A DNA stretch of 9,476 nt from the NCBI GenBank assembly GCA_946479615.1, contig CAMLGR010000168.1, positions 1 through 9,476 on the forward strand, read 5' to 3'. This document shows positions 1-5,440 of this stretch, piece after piece; position 1 is the first letter of the stretch, and every line of letters begins with the position of its first letter. The notes beneath the pieces were generated by a model, which was given only the letters and a program-made list of their open reading frames with translations, was not told the origin of the DNA and did not search any database. Source of the DNA: an uncultured Bacteroidota bacterium. GTDB taxonomy: Bacteria > Bacteroidota > Bacteroidia > Chitinophagales > Chitinophagaceae. The position numbers and the translations under genes are program-made.

Positions 1-803
1 TGGGAAAAACCTTCGCGGGTCTGATGCTGATCGAACGCTTCGTGGTCCATGAGGGTGCCTTCTTCTTTTTGCATACCGGCTAGTGCTGCCGAAATAGAAC
101 CTTTGGTGGTCTGGTATTCTTTGGGAACGGAAATACCATAGCCATCATCCCACACAAAAATGGCCAGGGGTACCTGCATTACACCAGCTGCATTTACGGT
201 TTCCCAGAAATGTCCTTCGCTGGTAGACGCATCGCCAATGGTACAAAAACAAACCTCGTTGCCGTTGTGGGATAACTGGTCAAATTGTTTGAGTAAAGGA
301 ACTTCCCGGAATAATTTGGAAGCCAGGGCCAGCCCTACCGAACGTGGCATCTGGGCGGCTGTCGGCGCCATATCGGAAGCTGTATTTTTCTGGTTGACCA
401 GGTCGACCCAGTCGCCATTTTCTTTTACGTTGGGAGTAGCATAATGGCTGTTCATCTGGCGTCCCGCACTAAAAGGCTCCCTTTCGAGACTGGGGTCGGC
501 ATATACCTGGGCAAAGAATTGTTCGGCATTGGTGAGACCGATAGCAAACATGAACGTTTGATCGCGGTAGTACCCGCTGCGGAAATCGCCGGGCTTAAAA
601 AATTTGGCCATAGCTACCTGGGCCACTTCTTTTCCATCCCCGAAAATGCCAAATTTGGCTTTCCCGGTAAGCACTTCTTTACGCGCCAAAAGACTGGCGT
701 GGCGGCTGATACAGGCAACACGAAAATCGTTAAGAACCTCGTCCCTGAATGATTCAAAGGACAACTTGTCTTCAACAGGCAAAACTGGAATTTCATTTTC
801 CAT
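1..803 (-). CDS. 2-oxoacid dehydrogenase E1 component, N-terminal part (runs off left edge)
   Basis: The minus-strand frame starts at an ATG at 803-801 and stays open to the window edge, giving about 267 residues beginning MENEIPVLPVEDK. It matches the alpha part of thiamine-diphosphate E1 enzymes (branched-chain 2-oxoacid/pyruvate dehydrogenase type), which decarboxylate a 2-oxoacid and pass the acyl group to the lipoyl E2 subunit in the cytoplasm. Visible motifs are FRSGYYRDQTFMF at about residues 77-89 and the ThDP/Mg site: IGDASTSEG with D191, then VWDDGYGIS with D220 twenty-nine residues later. That is the normal E1 spacing, but the second metal ligand is Asp instead of the usual Asn and GDG reads GDA. 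Bacteroidota often carry a fused E1 alpha-beta chain; whether this one is fused cannot be seen. The start is supported by a TATTTTTG promoter element only 4 nt upstream. Substrate is uncertain (branched-chain oxoacids are my preference). Confidence 0.9.
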   Translation of the reverse strand, partial: MENEIPVLPVEDKLSFESFRDEVLNDFRVACISRHASLLARKEVLTGKAKFGIFGDGKEVAQVAMAKFFKPGDFRSGYYRDQTFMFAIGLTNAEQFFAQVYADPSLEREPFSAGRQMNSHYATPNVKENGDWVDLVNQKNTASDMAPTAAQMPRSVGLALASKLFREVPLLKQFDQLSHNGNEVCFCTIGDASTSEGHFWETVNAAGVMQVPLAIFVWDDGYGISVPKEYQTTKGSISAALAGMQKEEGTLMDHEAFDQHQTREGFS

Positions 804-807
804 AGCG

Positions 808-838
808 CAAAAATAAGGGAGAATATCCCCCGTTTAAA
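808..838 (-). promoter_or_regulatory. Promoter of the E1 dehydrogenase gene (Bacteroidota type)
   Basis: On the minus strand TTTA (838-835), a 19-nt spacer and TATTTTTG (815-808) fit the Bacteroidota consensus TTTG-N19/20-TAnnTTTG with one mismatch in the -33 box. The -7 box ends only 4 nt before the ATG, so the transcript would be leaderless or nearly so. Confidence 0.6.
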
Positions 839-876
839 CCCTCCTGAAAAAATGTGGATTAAGGCTGCAACCAATG

Positions 877-907
877 TTTGAAGTCTGGCATCTTTGGTGT
901 AAATTTG
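877..907 (+). promoter_or_regulatory. Promoter of the DUF1573 gene pair (Bacteroidota type)
   Basis: TTTG (877-880), a 19-nt spacer and TAAATTTG (900-907) match the Bacteroidota primary-sigma consensus TTTG-N19/20-TAnnTTTG exactly. The start codon follows at 930, giving a short leader of roughly 15-20 nt without a Shine-Dalgarno sequence. Confidence 0.75.
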
Positions 908-929
908 ATATCTTCAAAAATCCCAATTT

Positions 930-1370
930 ATGAAGCGAATCTTATCCCTTTCCGTAGTCCTCCTGGCCTTCTTTATCGCTGGGGCACAGACGACTACAAC
1001 TGCTGAAGATGTCTTACAATTAAAAGAAACCGAACACGATTTTGCCCAGATCCCGCAAGGCAAACCGGTATATTATACTTTTGTCATTAAAAATACAGGC
1101 GCCCAGGCTTTGAAGCTGGATGATGTACATGCAAGCTGCGGATGTACTACACCGGAATGGAACCATGAAGCGATCCCGGCCGGAGCCAATGGAGAGATCA
1201 GGGTTGGATATAATGCAGCTGCGGAAGGTAATTTTGAAAAATTCATTACCATCACTTACAACGGCACTCAGACCAAGCAATTAAAAATAAAGGGCATTGT
1301 ATGGAAAGTTCCTGCGGGATCTGCACCTGCCAATGCACCGGTAACATTTCTTAAAAAACAAATTCAATAA
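930..1370 (+). CDS. Secreted DUF1573 domain protein, copy 1
   Basis: A 146-residue protein with an N-terminal Sec signal peptide (basic MKR, hydrophobic core, likely cut after the AGA at residues 17-19, just before Gln20). The rest is one DUF1573 domain, an immunoglobulin-like beta fold common in Bacteroidota. Diagnostic features are the HDFAQIPQGKP segment (36-46), FVIKNTG (51-57), the ASCGCTTPEW motif (68-77) with C70 and C72, and VGYNAAAEG (92-100). The family is periplasmic or cell-surface and its biochemical role is unknown; the CGC motif might bind metal or form a disulfide, but that is inference. It is the first gene of a two-gene operon with a paralogue 11 nt downstream. Its basic, Pro/Ala-rich tail after residue 126 differs from copy 2. 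Family assignment is confident; function is not known. Confidence 0.9.
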   Translation: MKRILSLSVVLLAFFIAGAQTTTTAEDVLQLKETEHDFAQIPQGKPVYYTFVIKNTGAQALKLDDVHASCGCTTPEWNHEAIPAGANGEIRVGYNAAAEGNFEKFITITYNGTQTKQLKIKGIVWKVPAGSAPANAPVTFLKKQIQ

Positions 1371-1381
1371 ACGACACCAAC

Positions 1382-1789
1382 ATGAAGAAGATTATTCTTT
1401 TCGCATCTGCTCTTGTATTCAGCATTGCAGTAATGGCACAACAAAAAGTTGATGATGTTATCAAAGTGAATACTGAAAAACATGATTTCGGGAAAATCAA
1501 ACAGGGTGTTCCTGTCACTTATTTCTTCGAGATCACGAATACCACTGACAAACCGGTTGTAGTAGAAAACGCTTCTGCAAGCTGCGGTTGCACGGTTCCT
1601 GAAAAACCAACACAACCCATTCTCCCTGGTAAATCAGACAAATTAAAAGTGGTATACAATGCTGCGGCAGTAGGACCTATCAATAAAGATATCTATATCA
1701 AACTCGCAGGTATCGAACAACCTAAAACGGTTCATATCACCGGCGAAGTATTGACGGCGGAAGCGTATGATTCTTTACCCAAGAATTAG
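1382..1789 (+). CDS. Secreted DUF1573 domain protein, copy 2
   Basis: A 135-residue paralogue of the preceding gene, starting 12 nt after its stop codon and almost certainly on the same transcript. The signal peptide (residues 1 to about 19, cut before QQKVDD) is typical for Sec export. The DUF1573 domain shows HDFGKIKQGVP (34-44), FEITNTTDKPV (49-59), ASASCGCTVPE (64-74) with C68 and C70, and VVYNAAAVGP (90-99), lining up with copy 1 motif by motif. The pair therefore arose by tandem duplication, either here or in an ancestor. The stop codon is followed by an intrinsic terminator at 1809-1843, closing the operon. The function of the family is not established. Confidence 0.9.
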   Translation: MKKIILFASALVFSIAVMAQQKVDDVIKVNTEKHDFGKIKQGVPVTYFFEITNTTDKPVVVENASASCGCTVPEKPTQPILPGKSDKLKVVYNAAAVGPINKDIYIKLAGIEQPKTVHITGEVLTAEAYDSLPKN

Positions 1790-1808
1790 TCTTTTTAAAA
1801 GTCATATA

Positions 1809-1843
1809 AAAAAACCCTTTCATTTTTTATGAAAGGGTTTTTT
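1809..1843. terminator. Intrinsic terminator after the DUF1573 operon
   Basis: A perfect 15-bp stem (1809-1823 with 1829-1843) encloses a five-T loop. The A6 at the left base and T6 at the right base let it work on either strand. It lies 20 nt after the stop codon of the second DUF1573 gene. Confidence 0.85.
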
Positions 1844-1851
1844 ATTGTTTA

Positions 1852-2034
1852 AATAAGAAATGAAAAATAAGGGATAAGGAATGAGGAAGTAAATGTAAAA
1901 TGTAGAACCGCAAAATGTAAAATGTAAAAGGGGTGACCGATGGCCGGACACTCCTTTTACATTCTACATTCTACATTTTACATTTTGCGGTTCTACATTT
2001 ACTTCCTTATTCCTTATTCTTCATTTCTTATTAC
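1852..2034. repeat. Long imperfect palindrome, TACATT-unit family
   Basis: The left arm (about 1852-1930) and right arm (about 1954-2034) are inverted copies of each other with small indels. The arms consist of degenerate 7-nt units: TTACATT and CTACATT on the right, AATGTAA and AATGTAG on the left, with an embedded AACCGCAAAATG/CATTTTGCGGTT pair and an outer part built of TTATTCC-like units. The arms differ mainly by gain or loss of whole units. The central loop contains ACCGATGGCCGGA. The element fills the gap between the DUF1573 terminator and the DinB-family gene, and its right arm reaches to within about 23 nt of that gene's start. No transposase or target duplication is visible. Confidence 0.85.
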
Positions 2035-2056
2035 CTTGTATCTCCAACTCTTTTCC

Positions 2057-2521
2057 ATGAAAGAACAACTCCTCGAAACCTGGCGTATCAATCAGCGGAT
2101 GAATCTGCTGGTGATCAACAACACAACAGATGCCGGTATGCAAAAAACGCTTAGTGCCCGTGGTGGCCGTACCGTTTTCCAGCAATGGGTGCATATTCAT
2201 AATGTAAGAATGCAATGGCTGGAGATCACGGCGAAAGATATTTTTGCCCGGTATAAGATCCTGGATAAGGAGATGAAAGATGATAAAAAATCATTATTAA
2301 AGAATCTCGGCGATTCTTTTGCAGGAATTGAAGAATTGCTGGGAAAAAGTTGGGATAATGAAGGAAAGGTAAAAGGATTTAAGAAAGGTGTCCTGCCTTT
2401 TCTCGGTTATTTTATCTCTCATGAATCGCATCACCGCGGAAATATATTACTGACGCTGAAACAATCCGGCGAAAAGCTCCCCGATATACTCAAATGGGGA
2501 TTGTGGGAATGGGGAAAATAA
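2057..2521 (+). CDS. DinB-family (putative metal-dependent four-helix) protein
   Basis: A 154-residue cytoplasmic protein of the DinB superfamily, four-helix-bundle proteins that usually bind a divalent metal through three histidines; some members are thiol-dependent transferases, others have no known activity. The likely metal ligands are H46 or H48 in WVHIHNVRMQWLE and H122 and H126 in SHESHHRGNILLTL. The C-terminal LPDILKWGLWEW is also typical. The ATG at 2057 is chosen although the frame is open back to 1940: the upstream 39 codons lie in the intergenic palindrome and would encode a meaningless Tyr/Phe/Leu-rich stretch, whereas family homology begins at MKEQLLETWRINQR. No clear TAnnTTTG box is seen; TACCTTG at 2032-2038 is a degenerate candidate. 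The specific reaction is unknown. Confidence 0.85.
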   Translation: MKEQLLETWRINQRMNLLVINNTTDAGMQKTLSARGGRTVFQQWVHIHNVRMQWLEITAKDIFARYKILDKEMKDDKKSLLKNLGDSFAGIEELLGKSWDNEGKVKGFKKGVLPFLGYFISHESHHRGNILLTLKQSGEKLPDILKWGLWEWGK

Positions 2522-2722
2522 GTTGCTTTCATTTCCACGCGCGGCTGATCATAATCCCTTTTTTTCTACACTGTCACAATTCTGTCCTGGTGCGGGTTTC
2601 AGCCCGGTTATAAGTTTTCCACAAATTTTCTGCGTGAGGTAAGTGTTACTACTGGTAACGAAGCATAACGTAACTATTTCCGGCATGAATTTTACATAAT
2701 TATTATAATAAATGCTGCCATT

Positions 2723-3022
2723 ATGAATACTGTAGCCAGTAAGCTGGAGAATTTGTTGGCCCTATCGAATGATGTGGCAGATAAAGCATTCTCCTTTGAC
2801 ACGAACTTGAATAAAGACACTCCATCGATCAATAATTATTTTAAATCGATGAAAGAGATCGAAGCTGAATTTGTGGCCAGTATGAGCGCTGCAAAAAATA
2901 CGCTGATGAATATGATCAGCGATATAGGTCACTTCGGTCATAACCTGATTCACTTGGACGGTGATATAAACTTTCCAGACCCCGACAACATCCACGAAGG
3001 GTATATGGAAGAAAACTATTAA
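2723..3022 (+). CDS. Small hypothetical protein, acidic C-terminus
   Basis: A 99-residue frame starting at ATG 2723 in an AT-rich context. I do not recognise the family. There is no signal peptide or membrane segment. Residues 1-25 and 40-68 look helical and amphipathic. The last 20 residues are acidic (LDGDINFPDPDNIHEGYMEE) and contain a His cluster at positions 70, 73, 77 and 91. It is supported as a real gene by a balanced amino-acid composition, by filling the gap between two unrelated genes, and by a strong intrinsic terminator 35 nt after its stop. A second frame on the opposite strand (2762-2995) lacks such support. No good TAnnTTTG promoter is visible upstream, so its expression is uncertain. 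Confidence 0.6.
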   Translation: MNTVASKLENLLALSNDVADKAFSFDTNLNKDTPSINNYFKSMKEIEAEFVASMSAAKNTLMNMISDIGHFGHNLIHLDGDINFPDPDNIHEGYMEENY

Positions 3023-3057
3023 ATCTCTTTACCGTTAAAACTGTGGAGACTGATAGT

Positions 3058-3083
3058 GGGCAGATGCAAATCTGCCCTTTTTT
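3058..3083 (+). terminator. Intrinsic terminator after the small hypothetical gene
   Basis: A perfect 8-bp stem with a GCAA tetraloop, GGGCAGATGCAAATCTGCCC at 3058-3077, is followed by six T residues. This is a textbook rho-independent terminator and supports the upstream small gene being transcribed. Confidence 0.92.
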
Positions 3084-3085
3084 CG

Positions 3086-3169
3086 TCTGAGACCTATGTG
3101 TCTATGTGGTAAAAAGCTGACTGGCGTAGCTTACCACATAGAGACATAGGAATACACACATAGGTCTGA
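3086..3169. repeat. Palindrome copy A, CCTATGTG-unit family
   Basis: The left arm (about 3086-3112) and right arm (about 3131-3169) are inverted copies built of CCTATGTG-type units (ACCTATGTGTCTATGTGGTAA on top, TTACCACATAG and ACACATAGGTCTG below). The right arm has an extra unit of about 12 nt. The loop AAGCTGACTGGCGTAGCTT contains the core GCTGACTGGCGTA shared with copies B and C, and here adds an AAGCT/AGCTT pair to the stem. A T6 run follows at 3177-3182, so it might also terminate transcription. It lies directly after the terminator of the small gene and in front of the aminotransferase promoter. Confidence 0.85.
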
Positions 3170-3179
3170 AATTCTGTTT

Positions 3180-3211
3180 TTTCCCTGCTATTTTCCTCTT
3201 GCTTACCTTTG
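3180..3211 (+). promoter_or_regulatory. Promoter of the aminotransferase gene (Bacteroidota type)
   Basis: TTTC (3180-3183), 20 nt and TACCTTTG (3204-3211) match TTTG-N19/20-TAnnTTTG with one mismatch in the -33 box. The -7 box ends 4 nt before the ATG at 3216, predicting a leaderless or nearly leaderless mRNA. The -33 box overlaps the T-run that follows palindrome A. Confidence 0.65.
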
Positions 3212-3215
3212 CCGC

Positions 3216-4457
3216 ATGTTAAGTATTTCCCAGCGCGGGCAGCAAATGCCAGCCTCCCCCATCCGGAAACTGGTTCCTTTTGCAGAAGCCGCCAAGAAAA
3301 AAGGAATAACAGTGTACCATCTCAATATCGGCCAGCCTGATATTGAAACACCGCCTGCCATTATGGATGCAGTGAAGCATACGGATATTAAAGTATTGGA
3401 ATACAGTCACAGTGCCGGCAATGAAAGTTACCGCCGCAAACTGGTCACTTATTATAAAAAAGTCGGCATCGATGTCACGCATGAACAAATCATGATCACT
3501 ACCGGTGGTTCGGAAGCGATCATGTTTGGATTCTTTACCTGTCTCAACCCTGGCGATGAAGTGATCATCCCGGAACCTTTTTATGCAAACTATAATGGCT
3601 TTGCCTGTGCAGCAGGTGTAAAAGTGGTTCCTATTCCTTCGAGTATCGAAACAGGATTTGCTTTGCCCCCGATCGAAGATTTTGAAAAGGTAATTACATC
3701 GAAAACAAAAGCGATCATTGTTTGCAGTCCCAATAATCCAACCGGGTATTTATACAGTCTGGCCGAGATGGAAGCACTGAAAGATATCTGCATCCGTCAT
3801 CACCTGTATTTGTTCAGCGATGAAGCTTACCGTGAATTTTGTTATACCGAAGATGGCAGCCAGTATGTAAGTGCCATGCATTTGAAGGGATTGGAACAGC
3901 ATGTGGTGTTAATGGATACGATCAGTAAACGGTATAGCGCCTGTGGTGCAAGGATCGGCGCTTTGGTAACAAAGAATAAAACCGTGTATGATGCCGCGAT
4001 GAAATTTGCACAGGCAAGGTTAAGTCCGCCCGGACTGGCGCAGATCATGGGAGAAGCAGCGGTTGATTTACCTGATAATTATTTCGATGAGCCTAAGGCC
4101 GAATATTTAGCACGAAGGAATGCGTTGGTGAGCCGGTTGAATGCCATGCCTGGTGTGTATTGCCCGAATCCCGGTGGCGCTTTTTATGCAATTGCCCGTT
4201 TACCGATCGATGATTCCGATAAGTTTTGTCAATGGTTACTGGAAATCTTTTCGCATAATAATCAAACCCTGATGCTCGCCCCTGCTACCGGTTTTTATGG
4301 CACACCGGGATTGGGAAAAAATGAAGTGCGTCTTGCCTATGTATTAAATGTCAATGCGATCAATGCAGCAATGGATTGTTTGGAAAAAGCGCTGGAACAA
4401 TACCCGGGAAAGACGGAGGTGAGAACGGCGGAGAGTGTATTGGGCTTTAAGTGTTAG
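3216..4457 (+). CDS. PLP-dependent class I/II aminotransferase
   Basis: A 413-residue cytoplasmic enzyme of fold-type I, aspartate aminotransferase superfamily (class I/II), moving an amino group between an amino acid and a 2-oxoacid. Landmarks in order: NIGQPDIETP (37-46), the PLP-phosphate loop TTGGSEAI (95-102), PEPFYANY (119-126), SPNNPTG with N174 (171-177), SDEAYREF with D202 and Y205 (201-208), the Schiff-base lysine K238 in TISKRYSACGARIG with R246, and the carboxylate-binding R372 in EVRLAYV. All key residues are present and the length is normal. The amino donor cannot be named from sequence; Asp/aromatic or a related substrate is plausible. The start is fixed by the promoter 4 nt upstream. 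The last codons (FKC and stop) lie inside a sequence repeated inverted at 5503-5580, so the C-terminal tail after about residue 400 may have been altered by the repeat. Confidence 0.92.
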   Translation: MLSISQRGQQMPASPIRKLVPFAEAAKKKGITVYHLNIGQPDIETPPAIMDAVKHTDIKVLEYSHSAGNESYRRKLVTYYKKVGIDVTHEQIMITTGGSEAIMFGFFTCLNPGDEVIIPEPFYANYNGFACAAGVKVVPIPSSIETGFALPPIEDFEKVITSKTKAIIVCSPNNPTGYLYSLAEMEALKDICIRHHLYLFSDEAYREFCYTEDGSQYVSAMHLKGLEQHVVLMDTISKRYSACGARIGALVTKNKTVYDAAMKFAQARLSPPGLAQIMGEAAVDLPDNYFDEPKAEYLARRNALVSRLNAMPGVYCPNPGGAFYAIARLPIDDSDKFCQWLLEIFSHNNQTLMLAPATGFYGTPGLGKNEVRLAYVLNVNAINAAMDCLEKALEQYPGKTEVRTAESVLGFKC

Positions 4458-4526
4458 GTGAGAGAACTACTGGTTTTATTTTCCTTTCCTCTATGTGAAA
4501 CCTATGTTCCTATGTGCCTATGTGGT
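4446..4526 (+). repeat. Left copy of an 80-nt inverted repeat (pairs with 5503-5580)
   Basis: This stretch begins in the last codons of the aminotransferase (TTTAAGTGTTAG), continues through GTGAGAGAACTACTGGTTTT and ATTTTCCTTTCCT, and enters the left arm of palindrome B. Its reverse complement occurs at 5503-5580 with only one substitution (G/A at the position after GTGTTA) and one 2-nt indel. It is therefore a recent duplication or a gene-converted pair. The two copies bracket the acetyltransferase gene and tRNA-Met. Confidence 0.92.
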
Positions 4527-4580
4527 AAAAAGCTGACTGGCGTAATCTCACCACATAGGAACATAGGTTTCACATAGAGG
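4489..4580. repeat. Palindrome copy B, CCTATGTG-unit family
   Basis: The right arm (4550-4580) is a perfect inverted copy of the left arm (4489-4526), except that the left arm has one extra CCTATGTG unit. The units are CCTCTATGTGAAA, CCTATGTT, CCTATGTG and CCTATGTGGT. The loop is AAAAAGCTGACTGGCGTAAT followed by CTC, carrying the core shared with A and C. It starts 32 nt after the aminotransferase stop codon. As DNA it could extrude a cruciform with an arm of about 30 bp; as RNA it would be a very stable hairpin without a T-tract. Confidence 0.92.
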
Positions 4581-4593
4581 GATTGATACTTTG

Positions 4594-4615
4594 ATCCGGT
4601 AGCTACCGGATTTTT
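4594..4615 (+). terminator. Intrinsic terminator overlapping the 3' end of the acetyltransferase gene
   Basis: The perfect palindrome ATCCGGTAGCTACCGGAT (4594-4611) forms a 7-bp stem with an AGCT loop and runs into five T residues (4611-4615) on the plus strand, so it should stop transcripts from the aminotransferase side. On the minus strand the same bases encode the final Ile-Arg-stop of the acetyltransferase and lack a T-tract after the stem. Confidence 0.8.
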
Positions 4616-5190
4616 AATTCTATATCGCTCAAAAATTTCTCAAGGAATTCTTTATCGAGGTTTGAGAAAAGTATTGGCGGCACAGGATCATCTTTATATT
4701 CATGTAAAGTCAGTTGCCACCAACCTACATTTTTCCATTTGCCCAGTTTATAGCCAACACTTTTATAGGTAGCGAAATATTCAAAGCCCATTTTTTCATG
4801 CAGGGCAACACTGCGATCGTTAGGAAGATTGATCACTGCGTATACATTATAAAATCCCTGTCTTTTTAATATTCCGAACAAAGCGCTGTACAATGCCTGG
4901 GCAATTCCTCTTTTCAGGAAGTCGTCATGAATATACACTGAACATTCCACGCCCCATTGATAGGCAGTGCGTTCGCGGTAGCGGCTGGCATAGGCATAGC
5001 CGGCAATCATACCCTCTGTTTCACAGACCAGCCAGGGCCAGTTTTGCAGGTAGGTTTCGATCCGTTGGGCAAAGGCGTCGATAGCGGGCATTTCGGTTTC
5101 AAAAGTGATGGAAGTATCCCTGATATAAGGACCATAAATATCCAGTATACTTTTGGCATCGGCAGCAGTGGCTAAGCGGATCATACTCAT
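4603..5190 (-). CDS. GNAT acetyltransferase, phosphinothricin/methionine sulfoximine type
   Basis: A 195-residue cytoplasmic GNAT-fold enzyme of the COG1247 type, which transfers acetyl from acetyl-CoA to the alpha-amino group of phosphinothricin, methionine sulfoximine or similar amino acids. Features: IRLATAADAKSILDIYGPYI (4-23), SITFETEMP (27-35), AGYAYASRYRERTAYQW (63-79), the VECSVYI strand (81-87) with E82, the acetyl-CoA loop KRGIAQALY (93-101) with R94, G95 and A97, and NLPNDRSVALHEKMGF (121-136), the family signature. The C-terminal 25 residues (from about 170) extend slightly past the usual domain. An ATG at 5184 (M3) is an alternative start. A TAATTTCG box at 5211-5204, one mismatch from TAnnTTTG, lies upstream. 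It is a single-gene unit between palindromes B and C. The natural substrate is unknown; detoxification of an amino-acid analogue is inferred. Confidence 0.9.
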   Translation of the reverse strand: MSMIRLATAADAKSILDIYGPYIRDTSITFETEMPAIDAFAQRIETYLQNWPWLVCETEGMIAGYAYASRYRERTAYQWGVECSVYIHDDFLKRGIAQALYSALFGILKRQGFYNVYAVINLPNDRSVALHEKMGFEYFATYKSVGYKLGKWKNVGWWQLTLHEYKDDPVPPILFSNLDKEFLEKFLSDIELKIR

Positions 5191-5204
5191 GCTGTTAAAA
5201 CAGC
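5191..5204. promoter_or_regulatory. Small palindrome directly upstream of the acetyltransferase start
   Basis: GCTGTTAAAACAGC is a 6-bp inverted repeat with a 2-nt centre that abuts the ATG at 5190 and touches the TAATTTCG promoter candidate. It could be a repressor operator or a leader hairpin, but palindromes this short also occur by chance. Confidence 0.25.
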
Positions 5205-5244
5205 GAAATTAGGAAAGAGCGAAGAGAGAAAAGGTAAAAAATGA

Positions 5245-5276
5245 TTTCCCTTTTCAGGCAGGATTCTCTATTTTTG
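5245..5276 (+). promoter_or_regulatory. Promoter of tRNA-Met (Bacteroidota type)
   Basis: TTTC (5245-5248), 20 nt and TATTTTTG (5269-5276) give the same arrangement as in front of the aminotransferase. The mature tRNA begins 10 nt after the -7 box, leaving a short 5' leader for RNase P. Confidence 0.7.
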
Positions 5277-5286
5277 CCGCCCATTC

Positions 5287-5360
5287 GCCGGGGTAGCTCA
5301 GCTGGTTAGAGCATCGGATTCATAACCCGAAGGTCGGCAGTTCAAGTCTGCTCTCCGGTA
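5287..5360 (+). tRNA. tRNA-Met (CAT), elongator type
   Basis: The cloverleaf folds fully. The acceptor stem is 5287-5293 with 5353-5359 (7 bp, two G-T pairs), the D arm GCTC/GAGC is at 5296-5312, the anticodon arm is 5314-5330 with loop TTCATAA and anticodon CAT at 5321-5323, and the T arm GGCAG-TTCAAGT-CTGCT is at 5336-5352. The discriminator is A5360. CCA is not encoded (CAG follows), so it must be added after transcription. The anticodon stem has an A-C mismatch next to the loop. It lacks the three G-C pairs and the unpaired first acceptor position of initiator tRNA, so it is read as elongator Met. A lysidine-modified tRNA-Ile(CAT) is the main alternative. Confidence 0.93.
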
Positions 5361-5370
5361 CAGGTAAGTT

Positions 5371-5425
5371 AAAGGTGTTAGGTTTTAAGTGTTAGATTTT
5401 GACGCACTTAAAATCTAACACTTTT
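5371..5425. repeat. Palindrome after tRNA-Met, GGTGTTA-unit family
   Basis: The left arm (5371-5391, AAAGGTGTTAGGTTTTAAGT and one more G) and right arm (5405-5425, CACTTAAAATCTAACACTTT and one more T) pair at 19 of 21 positions around a 13-nt loop. It starts 10 nt after the tRNA and ends in CTTTT, so it probably serves as the tRNA terminator. The arm is related to the start of the palindrome at 7105-7239. Confidence 0.85.
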
Positions 5426-5440
5426 CCATTTATAATACCC

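Noticed and set aside
160..816. Several plus-strand open frames at the left edge (160-444, 444-752, 604-816).
   Set aside because: They are antisense shadows of the E1 dehydrogenase coding frame on the minus strand, which has clear family motifs throughout.
1940..2056. An upstream start for the DinB-family gene at 1940.
   Set aside because: The added residues come from the palindrome arm and have low-complexity composition; family homology begins at the ATG at 2057.
2615..2623. TTTTCCACA resembles a DnaA box.
   Set aside because: It is a single site with no cluster, no AT-rich unwinding element arrangement and no origin-associated genes nearby.
2704..2709. TATAAT upstream of the small hypothetical gene as a sigma-70 -10 box.
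   Set aside because: The region is AT-rich, no matching -35 is seen, and Bacteroidota promoters use TAnnTTTG instead.
2762..2995. Minus-strand frame opposite the small hypothetical gene.
   Set aside because: It lacks a promoter, terminator or recognisable composition, whereas the plus-strand frame is followed by a clean terminator.
5287..5360. Initiator tRNA-fMet reading of the CAT tRNA.
   Set aside because: The first acceptor pair is present (G-T), and the anticodon stem lacks three consecutive G-C pairs next to the loop, so elongator Met fits better.
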